Source: an uncultured Nioella sp. (GTDB lineage Bacteria > Pseudomonadota > Alphaproteobacteria > Rhodobacterales > Rhodobacteraceae). From it: a stretch of DNA of 64,000 bases. A model generated the notes under the pieces. It searched no databases and was not told where the DNA came from. It worked only from the letters and a program-made list of their open reading frames with translations. Below are positions 1 to 10,276 of the stretch, piece after piece. A program made the position numbers and the translations under genes. Numbering within the stretch: position 1 is the first letter of the stretch; each line of letters starts with the position of its first letter. The stretch lies in assembly GCA_947498125.1 (NCBI GenBank), contig CANMJH010000002.1:625001-689000 (forward strand), written 5' to 3'.

Positions 1-1940
<1,940 letters not shown>

Positions 1941-2038
1941 ATCCAGTAGAAGACAGACTTCTGCAACATCAAAGCAGTACTACACCATAAACACACCATA
2001 CAGTCGTACGCGACTTGGATAGCTGATGTTTCTTTCTC

Positions 2039-2157
2039 GGTTTGGTGGTCATAGCGCAAGTGAAACACCCGATCCCATCCCGAACTCGGCAGTTAAGCAC
2101 TGTTGCGCCGATGGTACTGCGTCTTAAGACGTGGGAGAGTAGGTCACCGCCAAACCT
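2039..2157 (+). rRNA. rrf: 5S ribosomal RNA
   Basis: This is a typical bacterial 5S rRNA of about 118 bases. The terminal helix is formed by GGTTTGG (2039-2045) and CCAAACC (2150-2156). The internal segment CGATCCCATCCCGAACTCGG is the usual loop B/helix III region. It follows 23S by about 100 bases, as in a normal rRNA operon. The exact ends are uncertain by one to three bases. Confidence 0.97.
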
Positions 2158-2200
2158 AGTAAGAAACATCAGATACGTATCTCTCAACGATGATCATACC

Positions 2201-2232
2201 AAACGAGCCGCCCAAAATTGGGCGGCTCGTTT
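2201..2232 (+). terminator. Terminator of the rRNA operon
   Basis: A perfect 13-bp inverted repeat, AAACGAGCCGCCC (2201-2213) and GGGCGGCTCGTTT (2220-2232), encloses the loop AAAATT, 44 bases after 5S. The stem ends in TTT and lacks a long T-run, but its length, GC content and position fit an intrinsic terminator. It separates 5S from the tRNA-fMet that in relatives usually lies in the same transcript. Confidence 0.75.
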
Positions 2233-2283
2233 GCGTTCAGAAAGGCGTTTCGAAGTCCTGTGAATTCTAACCCGAAAAGCCCG

Positions 2284-2466
2284 TTAGAACACAATCAGCC
2301 GTATCACCATTGCCAATGCCCAGATCACCAAGAATGGGAATGAAACCAGCCCTGCAAGCCATATAGCGCCGCCGATCGTCGGCCTGGCTTTCAAGGCGGT
2401 GGTGTTAAGGACCGAGTTCTTCGGACGAATTGATCTCTCTGTGCGTTGCATCCTCCCATTAACCAC
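2284..2466 (-). CDS. Possible small single-pass membrane protein
   Basis: This is a 60-residue ORF. The first 28 residues are polar and basic. The rest forms one strongly hydrophobic stretch (GGAIWLAGLVSFPFLV and following) that runs to the C-terminus, so it could be a tail-anchored or one-span inner-membrane protein. No family is recognised. The Shine-Dalgarno evidence is ambiguous: a GGGAGG lies directly before an internal ATG (residue 6) but too close to serve it. It sits between the rRNA operon terminator and the GNAT gene. It may be a real small gene or a chance ORF. Confidence 0.35.
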   Translation of the reverse strand: MVNGRMQRTERSIRPKNSVLNTTALKARPTIGGAIWLAGLVSFPFLVIWALAMVIRLIVF

Positions 2467-2498
2467 GAATTAGGTTTTTGGAACGTTAATCGTGCGCC

Positions 2499-3485
2499 AT
2501 GACATGGCACGCCTCTCAGAAGATCCCCGAACTGCAACCAGCACCGATGCAGCAACATGAAAACTACCTCCGAACGTTCTCGGGGCTTGGTGCTGATATA
2601 AAGCGGCTTGAATACAGGACCGAAAACCGGACAACTGGAACCGTTCGAATCATCATCCGGAATTGGAAGATGGTTGGCCGTTTCGCAATAGTAGCCCGCG
2701 GCCCAGTGTGGTGCCCGGACACTTCGCAAGACATCCGCGCACAGGCAACAAGCGAATTGATCAGGGATCTGCGGCGCAATTGTCGAGGCTGCATTCTGAC
2801 CCCAGAAACGCATCAAGGCCGTGACCCAATAGCTCAAGCGGGACTTCTTCCAATTGTCTCGCACGGAACACAAGCACGCCTCGACATCTCTGCTGAGGAA
2901 CATGTGCGGAAGGCGGCCCAACACAGTAAGTGGCGTAACCGGCTCGTGCGCGCGATGAAGGCAGACCTTAGCATCGAAGACCATCCCATGCCGCTCGACC
3001 CAAATCATTGGATTCTTTCGAATGAAGCGGATCAAGCGAAATCAAGAGGGTACAAACGGCTGCCTCATAGTTTTGCACTGACGTGGGTCCGCAAAAACGG
3101 GCCGAAATCAGCCCGCGTTTTTGTTGCACGCCATAAGGGGCAGCCCGTGGCGGGAATGCTGTTTCTGATCCACGGGAAGGCGTCCAGCTATCACATTGGA
3201 TGGACGGGCATCGACGGTAGGGCATTGAATGCACATAACCTTTTGCTCTGGACCGCTTCAAACTGGTTTGCCGCCCGTGGTGGGAAATGGATAGATCTTG
3301 GCACGCTGGACTGTGAAACCACGCCGGGCTTGGCGCGGTTTAAACTCGGGGCGGGGGCACAAGCGATAAAATTGGGCGCAACCTGGTTGGATGCACCGGG
3401 CGCGCGCCTGACACGCCGCGCACTTGGGCGGTGGGCAGGATGGGCGCCCAGCCAAACCCATCCGTGCTCTTTGCGCTCCGCTTAA
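2499..3485 (+). CDS. GNAT/FemAB-like acyltransferase, function unknown
   Basis: The 328-residue protein resembles the Rhodobacteraceae GNAT-fold proteins with a FemAB-like layout (GNAT_6/FemAB type). The N-terminal half has the pattern leading to VARGPVWCPD at about residues 65-74. The second half carries the acceptor-like segment FVARHKGQPVAGMLFLIHG (about 206-224), then ASSYHIGWTG and NLLLWTASNWFAARGGKWIDLG, the typical core strands and helix of FemAB-like enzymes. Family members transfer amino acids or acyl groups; the substrate here is unknown. The start MTWH is the usual start for relatives. It is convergent with the M23 peptidase gene, whose stop codon overlaps its end by 4 bases. It lies between 5S and tRNA-fMet, an unusual site. 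Confidence 0.75.
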   Translation: MTWHASQKIPELQPAPMQQHENYLRTFSGLGADIKRLEYRTENRTTGTVRIIIRNWKMVGRFAIVARGPVWCPDTSQDIRAQATSELIRDLRRNCRGCILTPETHQGRDPIAQAGLLPIVSHGTQARLDISAEEHVRKAAQHSKWRNRLVRAMKADLSIEDHPMPLDPNHWILSNEADQAKSRGYKRLPHSFALTWVRKNGPKSARVFVARHKGQPVAGMLFLIHGKASSYHIGWTGIDGRALNAHNLLLWTASNWFAARGGKWIDLGTLDCETTPGLARFKLGAGAQAIKLGATWLDAPGARLTRRALGRWAGWAPSQTHPCSLRSA

Positions 3486-4312
3486 TTTGCCCTTAGCCGC
3501 GAACTCACAGCAGGACAACGTACCAACCCAGAATGCGTGTCAAAGGTGATGGGCACGGAGGTTTCTTCTCCGGCAAGCGTCGCATGGGCAACGGCGACAT
3601 GCAGATGGGGGCCCGTTGAATAGCCAGTTCCGCCAGAATAGGCGATCAGTTGGCCCGCTTCGACATAGTCTCCAATCTCTACCTCTGCCCCGTTCTGGCG
3701 GAGGTGGCTGTAGATCGCATGCGTACGATCCTCGTGCAGGATCGTGATTTCGTTGGTGTAGGCGCGAAAATCCTCGGAGGGGCCGCCCTGATCATGTTCC
3801 TCGATCACGTCCACAACTTGCCCTGCCCGCATGGCGGCAATCGGAGAGCCAGGGCGCATATTGAAATCAACCGCATAGCGTTCTCCTTCAAAGTGCGAAA
3901 AATCACCGTCGCAGCCCTGACTAACCTCGTAGACGTAGTCTGTTGGGTAGGGCAGGCTATAGAGGTGTTGATCATCATGTACCGCGCGGAAGTCTCCGCG
4001 AACCCATGTGAACGTGTAGTTCCATGACCAAGAGCCGCTGCCGCCCGGCACGAGGTCAAACAGATAGATTGGTTGCCCGCCGCCGGGAACGACAACCGGG
4101 TCACTGGACCCTGTGCCGACACGCATATTGGTCAGCGTCAGGTCAAACGTAACAGTGACGGGAAGCCCCTCGGTCCGGTTTATGACGTGAAAGCTTACGC
4201 CAGCATTGGTTTGATTGGTGTCGACACAAACCTCACCCGCGCAGCTGAGTTCAGCCGCAGCAATGCCAGGAAGGGCAGAAACAAGGGCAACCGCCCCAAA
4301 AAAAATTCGCAT
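3482..4312 (-). CDS. Secreted M23-family (LytM-like) metallopeptidase
   Basis: The predicted protein has 276 residues. An upstream in-frame extension to 4519 was rejected because ATG at 4312 follows a GGGG purine run and opens a clean signal peptide (MRIFFGAVALVSALPGIAAA, about 1-20). A beta-rich central region precedes the C-terminal peptidase domain. Visible motifs are RYAVDF near the first metal ligand, IYSHLRQNG, and GPHLHVAV with the second zinc-binding HxH at about residues 236-238. The usual His of the HxGxD motif is not obvious; Arg stands there, and a His lies seven residues before the aspartate region. Relatives cut peptidoglycan cross-bridges or act as envelope-modifying endopeptidases in the periplasm. 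It overlaps the convergent GNAT gene by 4 bases. Confidence 0.85.
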   Translation of the reverse strand: MRIFFGAVALVSALPGIAAAELSCAGEVCVDTNQTNAGVSFHVINRTEGLPVTVTFDLTLTNMRVGTGSSDPVVVPGGGQPIYLFDLVPGGSGSWSWNYTFTWVRGDFRAVHDDQHLYSLPYPTDYVYEVSQGCDGDFSHFEGERYAVDFNMRPGSPIAAMRAGQVVDVIEEHDQGGPSEDFRAYTNEITILHEDRTHAIYSHLRQNGAEVEIGDYVEAGQLIAYSGGTGYSTGPHLHVAVAHATLAGEETSVPITFDTHSGLVRCPAVSSRLRAN

Positions 4313-4482
4313 AAAAAATCCCCAAATTGAACTTTGGCAAGTTTTTGATCCTATAGAAGAAAAATCAATGGAAAAAGTTGGGCTCGTTTGCTTGGCTTTG
4401 TGAGAAAGTTTCAGAATCGTGACAAAAGTGGGTTCTGCCTCTTGAACCCCCCGGGTCTTAGGGATAGATCGTGCTTCATTGG

Positions 4483-4559
<77 letters not shown>

Positions 4560-4793
4560 ATTTTTTCCTTGAAAAGCAAAGAATTACGCCCCGAATTTCA
4601 GCGGATGGCGCGTTACGGCGTTTTCCTTGTAAGCATTGTGGAAGCAACCTCGGCAGAATCACTAGTGCGACATGTGGAGGGGGCGGAAAGCAGTCGTTCG
4701 TTTCCCAATTGGGATGATTCAGCTAGGCAGCTGAGAAGCTGACATTTGACGAGTTTTTTCCGCCATGATGAGGATTGAGACATACAAAAAGTT

Positions 4794-5993
4794 CTAAGTT
4801 GATTCATCGATCGAGCTCATAGGCGCGGCGAACATGAACTGAGCGCCGATTAATCGGGTGGCGGCACCTATGGACCGCGCGCGTCGGCCGATACTGCCAG
4901 CCTCGATCTTGGGAGGAATGAGGCCGCGTGTGTCCTGTGTTGTTACATAGCGTTGAACTCGTTGGACCAGTTCGGTCCTTACGAAATCCGGAAACGCTCC
5001 GTCGATCAGTACGGCCTCGAAATCTATGACCGAACATGTCGACAAAGCCGCTTTGGACAGCTCTTGCGCTGTGACGCCTATCCATTGATCGACGTAGCGG
5101 GACAGATTGCGCCAGCTTTCAGGGTTGGTCCAGAGCTGTTGCGGGTCCAGATCAACTTCTTGAAGCCGTTGTTCAAGTTGGCGGATCGAGGCCATTTCGA
5201 CAAGCTGCATACTTTCGCCATTCGGCCCGATACTGCGCAGCGAACCCAAGGCGCCTGCATTGCCTTGGCGACCTTCGAAAACGGAATTATCCAGTACAAC
5301 GCCACCGCCAATATAGGCGCCAATGAAGAAATAGGCGTAGTCGCGAAACTCTCTGCCTCGTCCATGCGTGTGTTCAGAATGGCAAGCAGCCGTTGCGTCA
5401 TTGAGAAGCGATACGGGCAATCCTGTCCGTTCATGCAGGATTTGTGCAAGATCGAGGCCACTCCAAGAAGCAAACTCCTCTGAACGGTCTGATCCGCGCG
5501 CGTTCCACATCTCGAAAGCCGCCGCCACCCCGAGACCGCAAATGCGATCCACCTGTTTTGCCGTAAGGGCAGCGATGATTTGGCTGGTGGCGTCAGCAAC
5601 AAAAGCAAAGATGTCATCCGGCACTGGTCGCGCAAAGGTGATGTGCCTTTCTTGCCGCAACGCGCCCACGAAATCTATCAACACGAGTTCGGCCGACCGG
5701 CGTCCGATTTTTAGCCCAAAGGAAAATGCGCCCTCTGGATCAAGCTGCATCGGGGTCGACGGTTTGCCGACTTTTCCGCGCACAGGCTCTCCTCGTTTCA
5801 AGAGCCCTTCGGCTTCAAGTTTGCGCGTGATGCTTGAGACGGTCGGCGGCGACAGATATGCGCGCCTGGCAAGATCACTTGCAGGCATCGCGCCATGTCT
5901 TTGGATAAGTGACAAGAGCAGGCGCTCGTTGTGATCGCGAACGCCCCTTTGGCTTAACCCGGTCGTGATAGATCTGACTATTCCGTCTTCCAT
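4794..5993 (-). CDS. ROK-family transcriptional repressor (FrcR-like)
   Basis: The 399-residue protein has an N-terminal winged helix-turn-helix (about 20-75; ASDLARRAYLSPPTVSSITR is the recognition region) followed by a ROK sugar-sensor fold. The sugar-kinase ATP motif DxGxT is replaced by LKIGRRSAEL, so it should be a regulator and not a kinase. The Cys-rich zinc motif (CxCGxxGCxE) seen in many ROK proteins is missing after GNAGALGSLRS. The start at 5993 was chosen because AAAGAG precedes it; the longer start at 6029 has no ribosome site. It is divergent from the sugar ABC importer and probably represses it, releasing on binding the sugar or its phosphate. Similar regulators sit beside frcBCAK operons of rhizobia. 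Confidence 0.88.
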   Translation of the reverse strand: MEDGIVRSITTGLSQRGVRDHNERLLLSLIQRHGAMPASDLARRAYLSPPTVSSITRKLEAEGLLKRGEPVRGKVGKPSTPMQLDPEGAFSFGLKIGRRSAELVLIDFVGALRQERHITFARPVPDDIFAFVADATSQIIAALTAKQVDRICGLGVAAAFEMWNARGSDRSEEFASWSGLDLAQILHERTGLPVSLLNDATAACHSEHTHGRGREFRDYAYFFIGAYIGGGVVLDNSVFEGRQGNAGALGSLRSIGPNGESMQLVEMASIRQLEQRLQEVDLDPQQLWTNPESWRNLSRYVDQWIGVTAQELSKAALSTCSVIDFEAVLIDGAFPDFVRTELVQRVQRYVTTQDTRGLIPPKIEAGSIGRRARSIGAATRLIGAQFMFAAPMSSIDEST

Positions 5994-6054
5994 GGTCTCT
6001 TTGTAGGGGTCTCCTTCAGCTAAATACATAGCTGAATTGCATTAATAAAGAAAG

Positions 6055-6072
6055 TTAATTAATTAATTGACA
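6055..6072 (+). promoter_or_regulatory. Candidate ROK operator overlapping a -35 element
   Basis: The sequence TTAATTAATTAATT (6055-6068) is a self-complementary AT repeat in the 186-base divergent region between the ROK gene and the sugar-binding-protein gene. It runs directly into TTGACA (6067-6072), a consensus -35 hexamer reading towards the importer. The matching -10 is weak (TTGCTT at 6091 with 18 bases spacing). ROK repressors bind AT-rich palindromes, so position and symmetry suggest an operator. This is inference only. Confidence 0.4.
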
Positions 6073-6179
6073 AGCGGCTCGAATCAGCGCTTGCTTAAGG
6101 GCAGGCAGCGGCTGAACTTGTAGTCGCTGGTTTGGCAGGATGGAGGATTCTGCTGGGAAAATCGTTCAGGGAGGACAAA

Positions 6180-7199
6180 ATGAAGAAACTCTTAATTGGC
6201 ACCGCGGTTGCCACAATTTCATCGGCAAGCGCTGCCATGGCGGACGGCCACGGTGTTTCGGCCTGCCTTATTACCAAGACCGACACAAACCCGTTTTTCG
6301 TGCAAATGAGAGCGGGCGCTGAAGCCGCAGCCGCAGAGCTTGGGATTACGCTAAATTCCTATGCCGGGCGCATTGACGGCGATAACGAAGCACAGGTCGC
6401 GGCGATTGAAACCTGCATCGCTAATGGCGCGTCGGGCATACTGATCACAGCATCAGACACGGCTGCGATTGTGCCTTCGATTGAAGAGGCACGGTCCGCA
6501 GGCATCCTTGTCATTGCACTCGACACGCCGCTCGATCCGATTGACGCAGCGGACGCGACTTTTGCCACGGACAACTTCCTGGCAGGTGAACTAATCGGTC
6601 AATGGGCCGCAGGCGCACTTGGCGATGAAGCCGCAGATGCGCGCATCGCAATGCTCGATCTCGCGATCAGCCAACCCACCGTTGGAGTGCTGCGCGATCA
6701 GGGGTTCCTGCAAGGGTTTGGCATCGAGCTTGGTGATCCGAACCGTTGGGGCGACGAAACAGATGAGCGGATCATCTGCAACGAGGTTACTGCTGGTAAC
6801 GAAGAAGGCGGGCGCACCGCAATGGAAACCTGCCTTGCGGCGGATCCTGACATCAACGTTGTCTATACGATCAACGAACCTGCCGCAGCCGGTGCATATG
6901 AAGCGCTTGTTGCCATAGGGCGCCAGGATGACGTTCTAATCGTTTCGGTCGATGGTGGCTGTCCCGGCGTTGCCGATGTTGGTGATGGTGTTATTGGCGC
7001 AACGTCGCAGCAATACCCGCTGCTTATGGCGTCTTTGGGAATTCAGGCGATCGCGGAGTATGCGGCTGATGGAACTCTGCCTGAAAACACCCCTGGCCTC
7101 GACTTCTTCAACACAGGCGTCGCGCTAGTGACCGATGCACCGGTCGATGGTGTCGATAGCATTTCGGTCGAAGAAGGCACCGACCTCTGCTGGGGATGA
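6180..7199 (+). CDS. frcB: Sugar ABC transporter, periplasmic binding protein (FrcB-like)
   Basis: The 339-residue protein is a periplasmic binding protein of the ribose/galactose type (Peripla_BP_4). It starts at 6180 after GGGAGGACAAA. The signal peptide is about residues 1-21 ([10 protein letters not shown] to AMA). The mature part opens with the family pattern [21 protein letters not shown] and continues with [19 protein letters not shown] and [10 protein letters not shown], typical ligand-cleft strands. It would deliver a sugar to the permease/ATPase genes that follow. The whole set most resembles FrcBCA of Sinorhizobium, which carries fructose, mannose and ribose; the exact sugar is not provable here. 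A stem-loop follows the gene, a usual way to keep binding protein in excess. Confidence 0.85.
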   Translation: MKKLLIGTAVATISSASAAMADGHGVSACLITKTDTNPFFVQMRAGAEAAAAELGITLNSYAGRIDGDNEAQVAAIETCIANGASGILITASDTAAIVPSIEEARSAGILVIALDTPLDPIDAADATFATDNFLAGELIGQWAAGALGDEAADARIAMLDLAISQPTVGVLRDQGFLQGFGIELGDPNRWGDETDERIICNEVTAGNEEGGRTAMETCLAADPDINVVYTINEPAAAGAYEALVAIGRQDDVLIVSVDGGCPGVADVGDGVIGATSQQYPLLMASLGIQAIAEYAADGTLPENTPGLDFFNTGVALVTDAPVDGVDSISVEEGTDLCWG

Positions 7200-7230
7200 C
7201 CTAGCCGCGCAAATATTTAAAAATTGACAT

Positions 7231-7256
7231 GAAGAGCGGGCTAAGCTCCGCTCTTC
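7231..7256 (+). other. Intercistronic stem-loop between binding protein and permease genes
   Basis: A 9-bp perfect inverted repeat, GAAGAGCGG (7231-7239) and CCGCTCTTC (7248-7256), encloses GCTAAGCT. It lies between the frcB-like and frcC-like genes and has no T-run after it. Such hairpins usually protect the upstream message from 3' exonucleases or cause partial attenuation, giving more binding protein than permease. Confidence 0.6.
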
Positions 7257-7293
7257 AACAGCCACAAACAAGACCAAGCAAGCCGAGGACGTC

Positions 7294-8439
7294 ATGGCAG
7301 ATAACTACGAATCCGGCCTTGAAGGCGCATCGCAAACGGTGGCCAATTTCGAGGTCGACAGCTCATCAGCGCTGACCAGAATTCAAAATGCGCTGCACAA
7401 GACACCGTCGCTGGTGCCGCTGATTGTTCTAGCTTGTGCGATTCTCGTCTTCACCGGATGGCTGGGCCCCAGATTTCTACCACAGATGACGCTGGTTTTT
7501 CAGCAAATCCAGATTGTGGGAATCTTGGCGCTTGCGCAGACACTGGTGATCTTGACAGCAGGAATTGACCTTTCTATTGGCGCCATTGCTGTCTTTTGTT
7601 CTGTGATTATGGGGCAATTTACCTTTCGATACGGGCTTCCGCCGGCCGCGGCTGTTGCCTGTGGGCTGGGAATGGGCGCGGCAATAGGGGCAGTATCGGG
7701 CTGGCTTGTCACGCGTGTCAAAATCCCGCCCTTCATTGCAACACTCGGCGTCTGGCAGATCGTGCTCTCGGCGAACTACATCTATTCGCGAAACGAAACC
7801 ATCCGTGCCCGCAATATTCGCGAAGATGCGCCAATGCTGCAGTGGCTTGGACTTAAGCCAAACGAACAGCTCGTGTCATGGATCGAAAACCTGCGCGGCA
7901 TTACTTATGAGCGCATTCGTCCAAATGACACGGATCAATTCTTGCTGGACCTGATCTGGCAGACGAAAATCACTTATGGCGTCCTGGTCTTGTTGGGATT
8001 GACCTTCATCCTCGCGTATATGCTTCGCTCGACCGCGTGGGGCCGCCATGTCTACGCCGTGGGGGATGACCCTGAGGCTGCAGAGCTGGCAGGCGTAAAC
8101 GTCAAACGAACTCTTATGTCCGTCTACATGCTTGCCGGTTTCATCTCTGCTATTGCTGGTTGGTCGCTGATCGGACGCTTTGCTTCGGTTAGCCCAAGCG
8201 CCTCAACAGGTATCGAGGGAAATATTGAATCCATCACCGCAGTCGTCATCGGGGGCATTTCGCTCTTTGGTGGGCGCGGGTCGATCTGGGGTGCTTTCTT
8301 TGGAGCACTGATCGTCGGTGTCTTCATGCTGGGCCTCGGGATGGCCGGGGTGAACCCGCAATGGACCTTCATGCTTATTGGATCTCTCATCATCCTTGCC
8401 GTTGGCATCGACCAATGGATCAGAAAGGTAGCCGCATAA
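7294..8439 (+). CDS. frcC: Sugar ABC transporter permease (FrcC/RbsC-like)
   Basis: The 381-residue integral membrane protein is of the ribose-type permease family (BPD_transp_2). About ten hydrophobic segments are visible, with family signatures LAQTLVILTAGIDLSIGAI (about 85-103) and VYAVGDDPEAAELAGVNV before the cytoplasmic coupling region. It is longer than RbsC because of a polar insertion at about residues 160-220 (SRNETIRARNIREDAPMLQW and following), as in FrcC-type permeases. The start at 7294 is preceded by GAGGAC. The stop TAA overlaps the ATG of the ATPase gene by one base (TAATG), so the two are translationally coupled. Confidence 0.88.
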   Translation: MADNYESGLEGASQTVANFEVDSSSALTRIQNALHKTPSLVPLIVLACAILVFTGWLGPRFLPQMTLVFQQIQIVGILALAQTLVILTAGIDLSIGAIAVFCSVIMGQFTFRYGLPPAAAVACGLGMGAAIGAVSGWLVTRVKIPPFIATLGVWQIVLSANYIYSRNETIRARNIREDAPMLQWLGLKPNEQLVSWIENLRGITYERIRPNDTDQFLLDLIWQTKITYGVLVLLGLTFILAYMLRSTAWGRHVYAVGDDPEAAELAGVNVKRTLMSVYMLAGFISAIAGWSLIGRFASVSPSASTGIEGNIESITAVVIGGISLFGGRGSIWGAFFGALIVGVFMLGLGMAGVNPQWTFMLIGSLIILAVGIDQWIRKVAA

Positions 8440-9212
8440 TGGAACCCATTCTTTCAGGTCGCAATCTGACCAAACGCTATGGAAAAGTGGTTGCGCTGGA
8501 TAACTGCGATTTTGACCTCTATCCGGGAGAAATCCTTGCGGTTATCGGAGATAACGGAGCCGGAAAATCCACGCTGATCAAAACACTGTCGGGCGCGGTG
8601 GTCCCCGACGAAGGCGAAGTGCGTCTTGAGCAGGAGAAAGTGAGATTCTCATCGCCAAATGATGCGCGCAAATCAGGGATCGAAACAGTTTACCAAACGC
8701 TTGCAGTAAGCCCGGCGCTTTCGATCGCTGACAACATGTTCATGGGACGCGAAATACGAAAACCCGGTTGGAGAGGTAGCCTGCTCAAACAGCTCGATAA
8801 AGCTGAAATGGAGCGACTAGCCCGGGAAAAGCTGAACGAGCTCGGCCTAATGACGATCCAGAACATTAATCAAGCTGTCGAAACTCTTTCGGGCGGTCAG
8901 CGCCAGGGCGTTGCCGTAGCGCGAGCTGCCGCGTTCGGCTCAAAAGTCATCATTTTGGATGAGCCGACAGCCGCGCTTGGGGTTAAGGAATCGCGCAAAG
9001 TTCTGGAGCTTATCCTAGATGTTCGCTCTCGTGGCATCCCGATCATCTTGATCAGCCACAACATGCCCCATGTCTTTGAATTGGCTGACCGAATCCATGT
9101 GCATCGACTGGGAAGTAGGCTCTGCGTGATCGATCCCAAAGATTATACGATGTCGGACGCTGTGGCGTTCATGACCGGAGCAAAAGAGCCGCCCACCTCT
9201 GCGGAACATTAG
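8439..9212 (+). CDS. frcA: Sugar ABC transporter ATPase (FrcA-like, single domain)
   Basis: The 257-residue ABC ATPase has Walker A GDNGAGKST, signature LSGGQRQGVAVARA, Walker B VIILDEPTAAL and the switch His in LISHNM. Unlike RbsA/MglA (about 500 residues, two domains) it has one ABC domain, which is typical of FrcA-type systems, so it must homodimerise. The start at 8439 overlaps the permease stop; a longer in-frame extension into the permease gene was rejected. No sugar kinase gene (frcK) follows; 355 bases without a recognised gene come next, so phosphorylation of the imported sugar must be encoded elsewhere. Confidence 0.9.
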   Translation: MEPILSGRNLTKRYGKVVALDNCDFDLYPGEILAVIGDNGAGKSTLIKTLSGAVVPDEGEVRLEQEKVRFSSPNDARKSGIETVYQTLAVSPALSIADNMFMGREIRKPGWRGSLLKQLDKAEMERLAREKLNELGLMTIQNINQAVETLSGGQRQGVAVARAAAFGSKVIILDEPTAALGVKESRKVLELILDVRSRGIPIILISHNMPHVFELADRIHVHRLGSRLCVIDPKDYTMSDAVAFMTGAKEPPTSAEH

Positions 9213-9567
9213 AGATGAATTGCCAGCGGGACCTATTGCTATCGGCTTTTGGTCGCTTGAGAATGATCGCTTGTTCGACAGGTTCATGAATTTGGAACTG
9301 CAGATTTTCGTAGAAACGGTACCAGACACGAATGCCTTAGTTCCACGCGTCAAACCCGGCTTTTTGTGGCACCGGTCACGTCCAATGCTGGCAGGTCTTG
9401 TCTGGCAAGCCTCGCATTCCAGATAAACGGCCATTCCAACTTGCCCTTATTAATCACCTCTTCGCGCTTGGCATAAACGATGACTTCAGGGGATCGCTTG
9501 GATAATAGGCTTTGACACACGCGTGAGCGCGTCTTTACCGTGGCGGATCTCATAAAGGATCCCCACA
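9213..9567. other. Gene-free stretch after the sugar importer operon
   Basis: This 355-base stretch holds no ORF that resembles a known protein on either strand. Two overlapping ORFs (9220-9426 plus, 9350-9580 minus) look like chance. TTGACA at 9512-9517 with a poor -10 (TTTACC) could drive the following secreted-protein gene. No clear intrinsic terminator was found after the ATPase gene. Confidence 0.5.
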
Positions 9568-9987
9568 ATGCAAATACCATTGGGCCGACTGATCCAATTC
9601 GTCATGGCGGCGTTCCTGACTCTCGGTGCCGCCACGGTGCCCGCGTCAGCGGTTATCGTCTCGAACCGCTATACATCGGGAGACCTGTGGGTATGTCCAA
9701 ACGTCCCGATTGTTCATGGGCGTGGGTTGGCTTTATTACACGGATGTTACCAAGCCCCTTTCGGCGAAACGCAGGTTACTTTTGGTGGATATAATTATGC
9801 TGGCGTCAGGGCCTATCTTTATAACGCTGCCAACCCCTACGATGATTACTTGTGCGAGCCGCTGATGCCCGTATCACCAGAGTTTTGGCTTGACCCCAAC
9901 AGCACGCTTTTGTTCGGTGACGTTGGCTGCGCGGCATTCGACAGTTCCGGCACGCAGCTAGGCGGCGCTGGCCAAAACAGGTTCTGA
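9568..9987 (+). CDS. Small secreted protein, unknown function
   Basis: The 139-residue protein starts at ATG 9568 after AAAGGA. The first about 28 residues are a convincing Sec signal (hydrophobic LIQFVMAAFLTLGAATVPASA, cleavage after ASA). The mature part is rich in Gly, Tyr, Asn and Pro and has four Cys (in WVCPNV, LHGCYQ, LCEPL, GCAAF) that could form two disulfides in the periplasm. No family is recognised. It stands alone between the sugar operon and a strong plus-strand terminator at 10242. It is more likely real than chance because of the signal peptide and ribosome site. Confidence 0.6.
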   Translation: MQIPLGRLIQFVMAAFLTLGAATVPASAVIVSNRYTSGDLWVCPNVPIVHGRGLALLHGCYQAPFGETQVTFGGYNYAGVRAYLYNAANPYDDYLCEPLMPVSPEFWLDPNSTLLFGDVGCAAFDSSGTQLGGAGQNRF

Positions 9988-10241
9988 TCCTCTTTCCTGC
10001 CTTAGTATACAATAAAACTGAACACGTTGAGACATACGGCTCATGCGCCATAAATCTTCGGTTTCATGTGCTGTAAGGAAGTCTGCTACCTTTGGGTCGT
10101 CTGTGCCGGGCGCAATGACGGCAAGACGTTGGTGGGCCATCAAATAACGAAACGCCTCGCTGCCTTTTAGGTCGGCATTGAACTCAAAGTGCCAACTTTG
10201 GTCTTCGCGGTGAAAGGTCGGAATAATTAGAGAGCTATAGT

Positions 10242-10275
10242 GCCCCGACGCAAATCTTTTGCGTCGGGGCTTTTT
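10242..10275 (+). terminator. Strong rho-independent terminator
   Basis: A perfect 13-bp stem, GCCCCGACGCAAA (10242-10254) and TTTGCGTCGGGGC (10258-10270), with a 3-base loop TCT, is followed by TTTTT. It reads on the plus strand and would end transcripts from the small secreted-protein gene. Read from the minus strand there is no T-run, but the hairpin could still form the 3' end of the symporter message, whose stop codon lies two bases away. Confidence 0.85.
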
Positions 10276-10276
10276 C

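Noticed and set aside
2042-2263. ORF of 73 residues over the 5S gene
   Set aside because: It covers 5S rRNA and the terminator hairpin; not protein coding.
9015-9434. Minus-strand ORF of 139 residues across the end of the sugar ATPase gene
   Set aside because: Half of it is antisense to a clear ABC ATPase; no family likeness in the rest.
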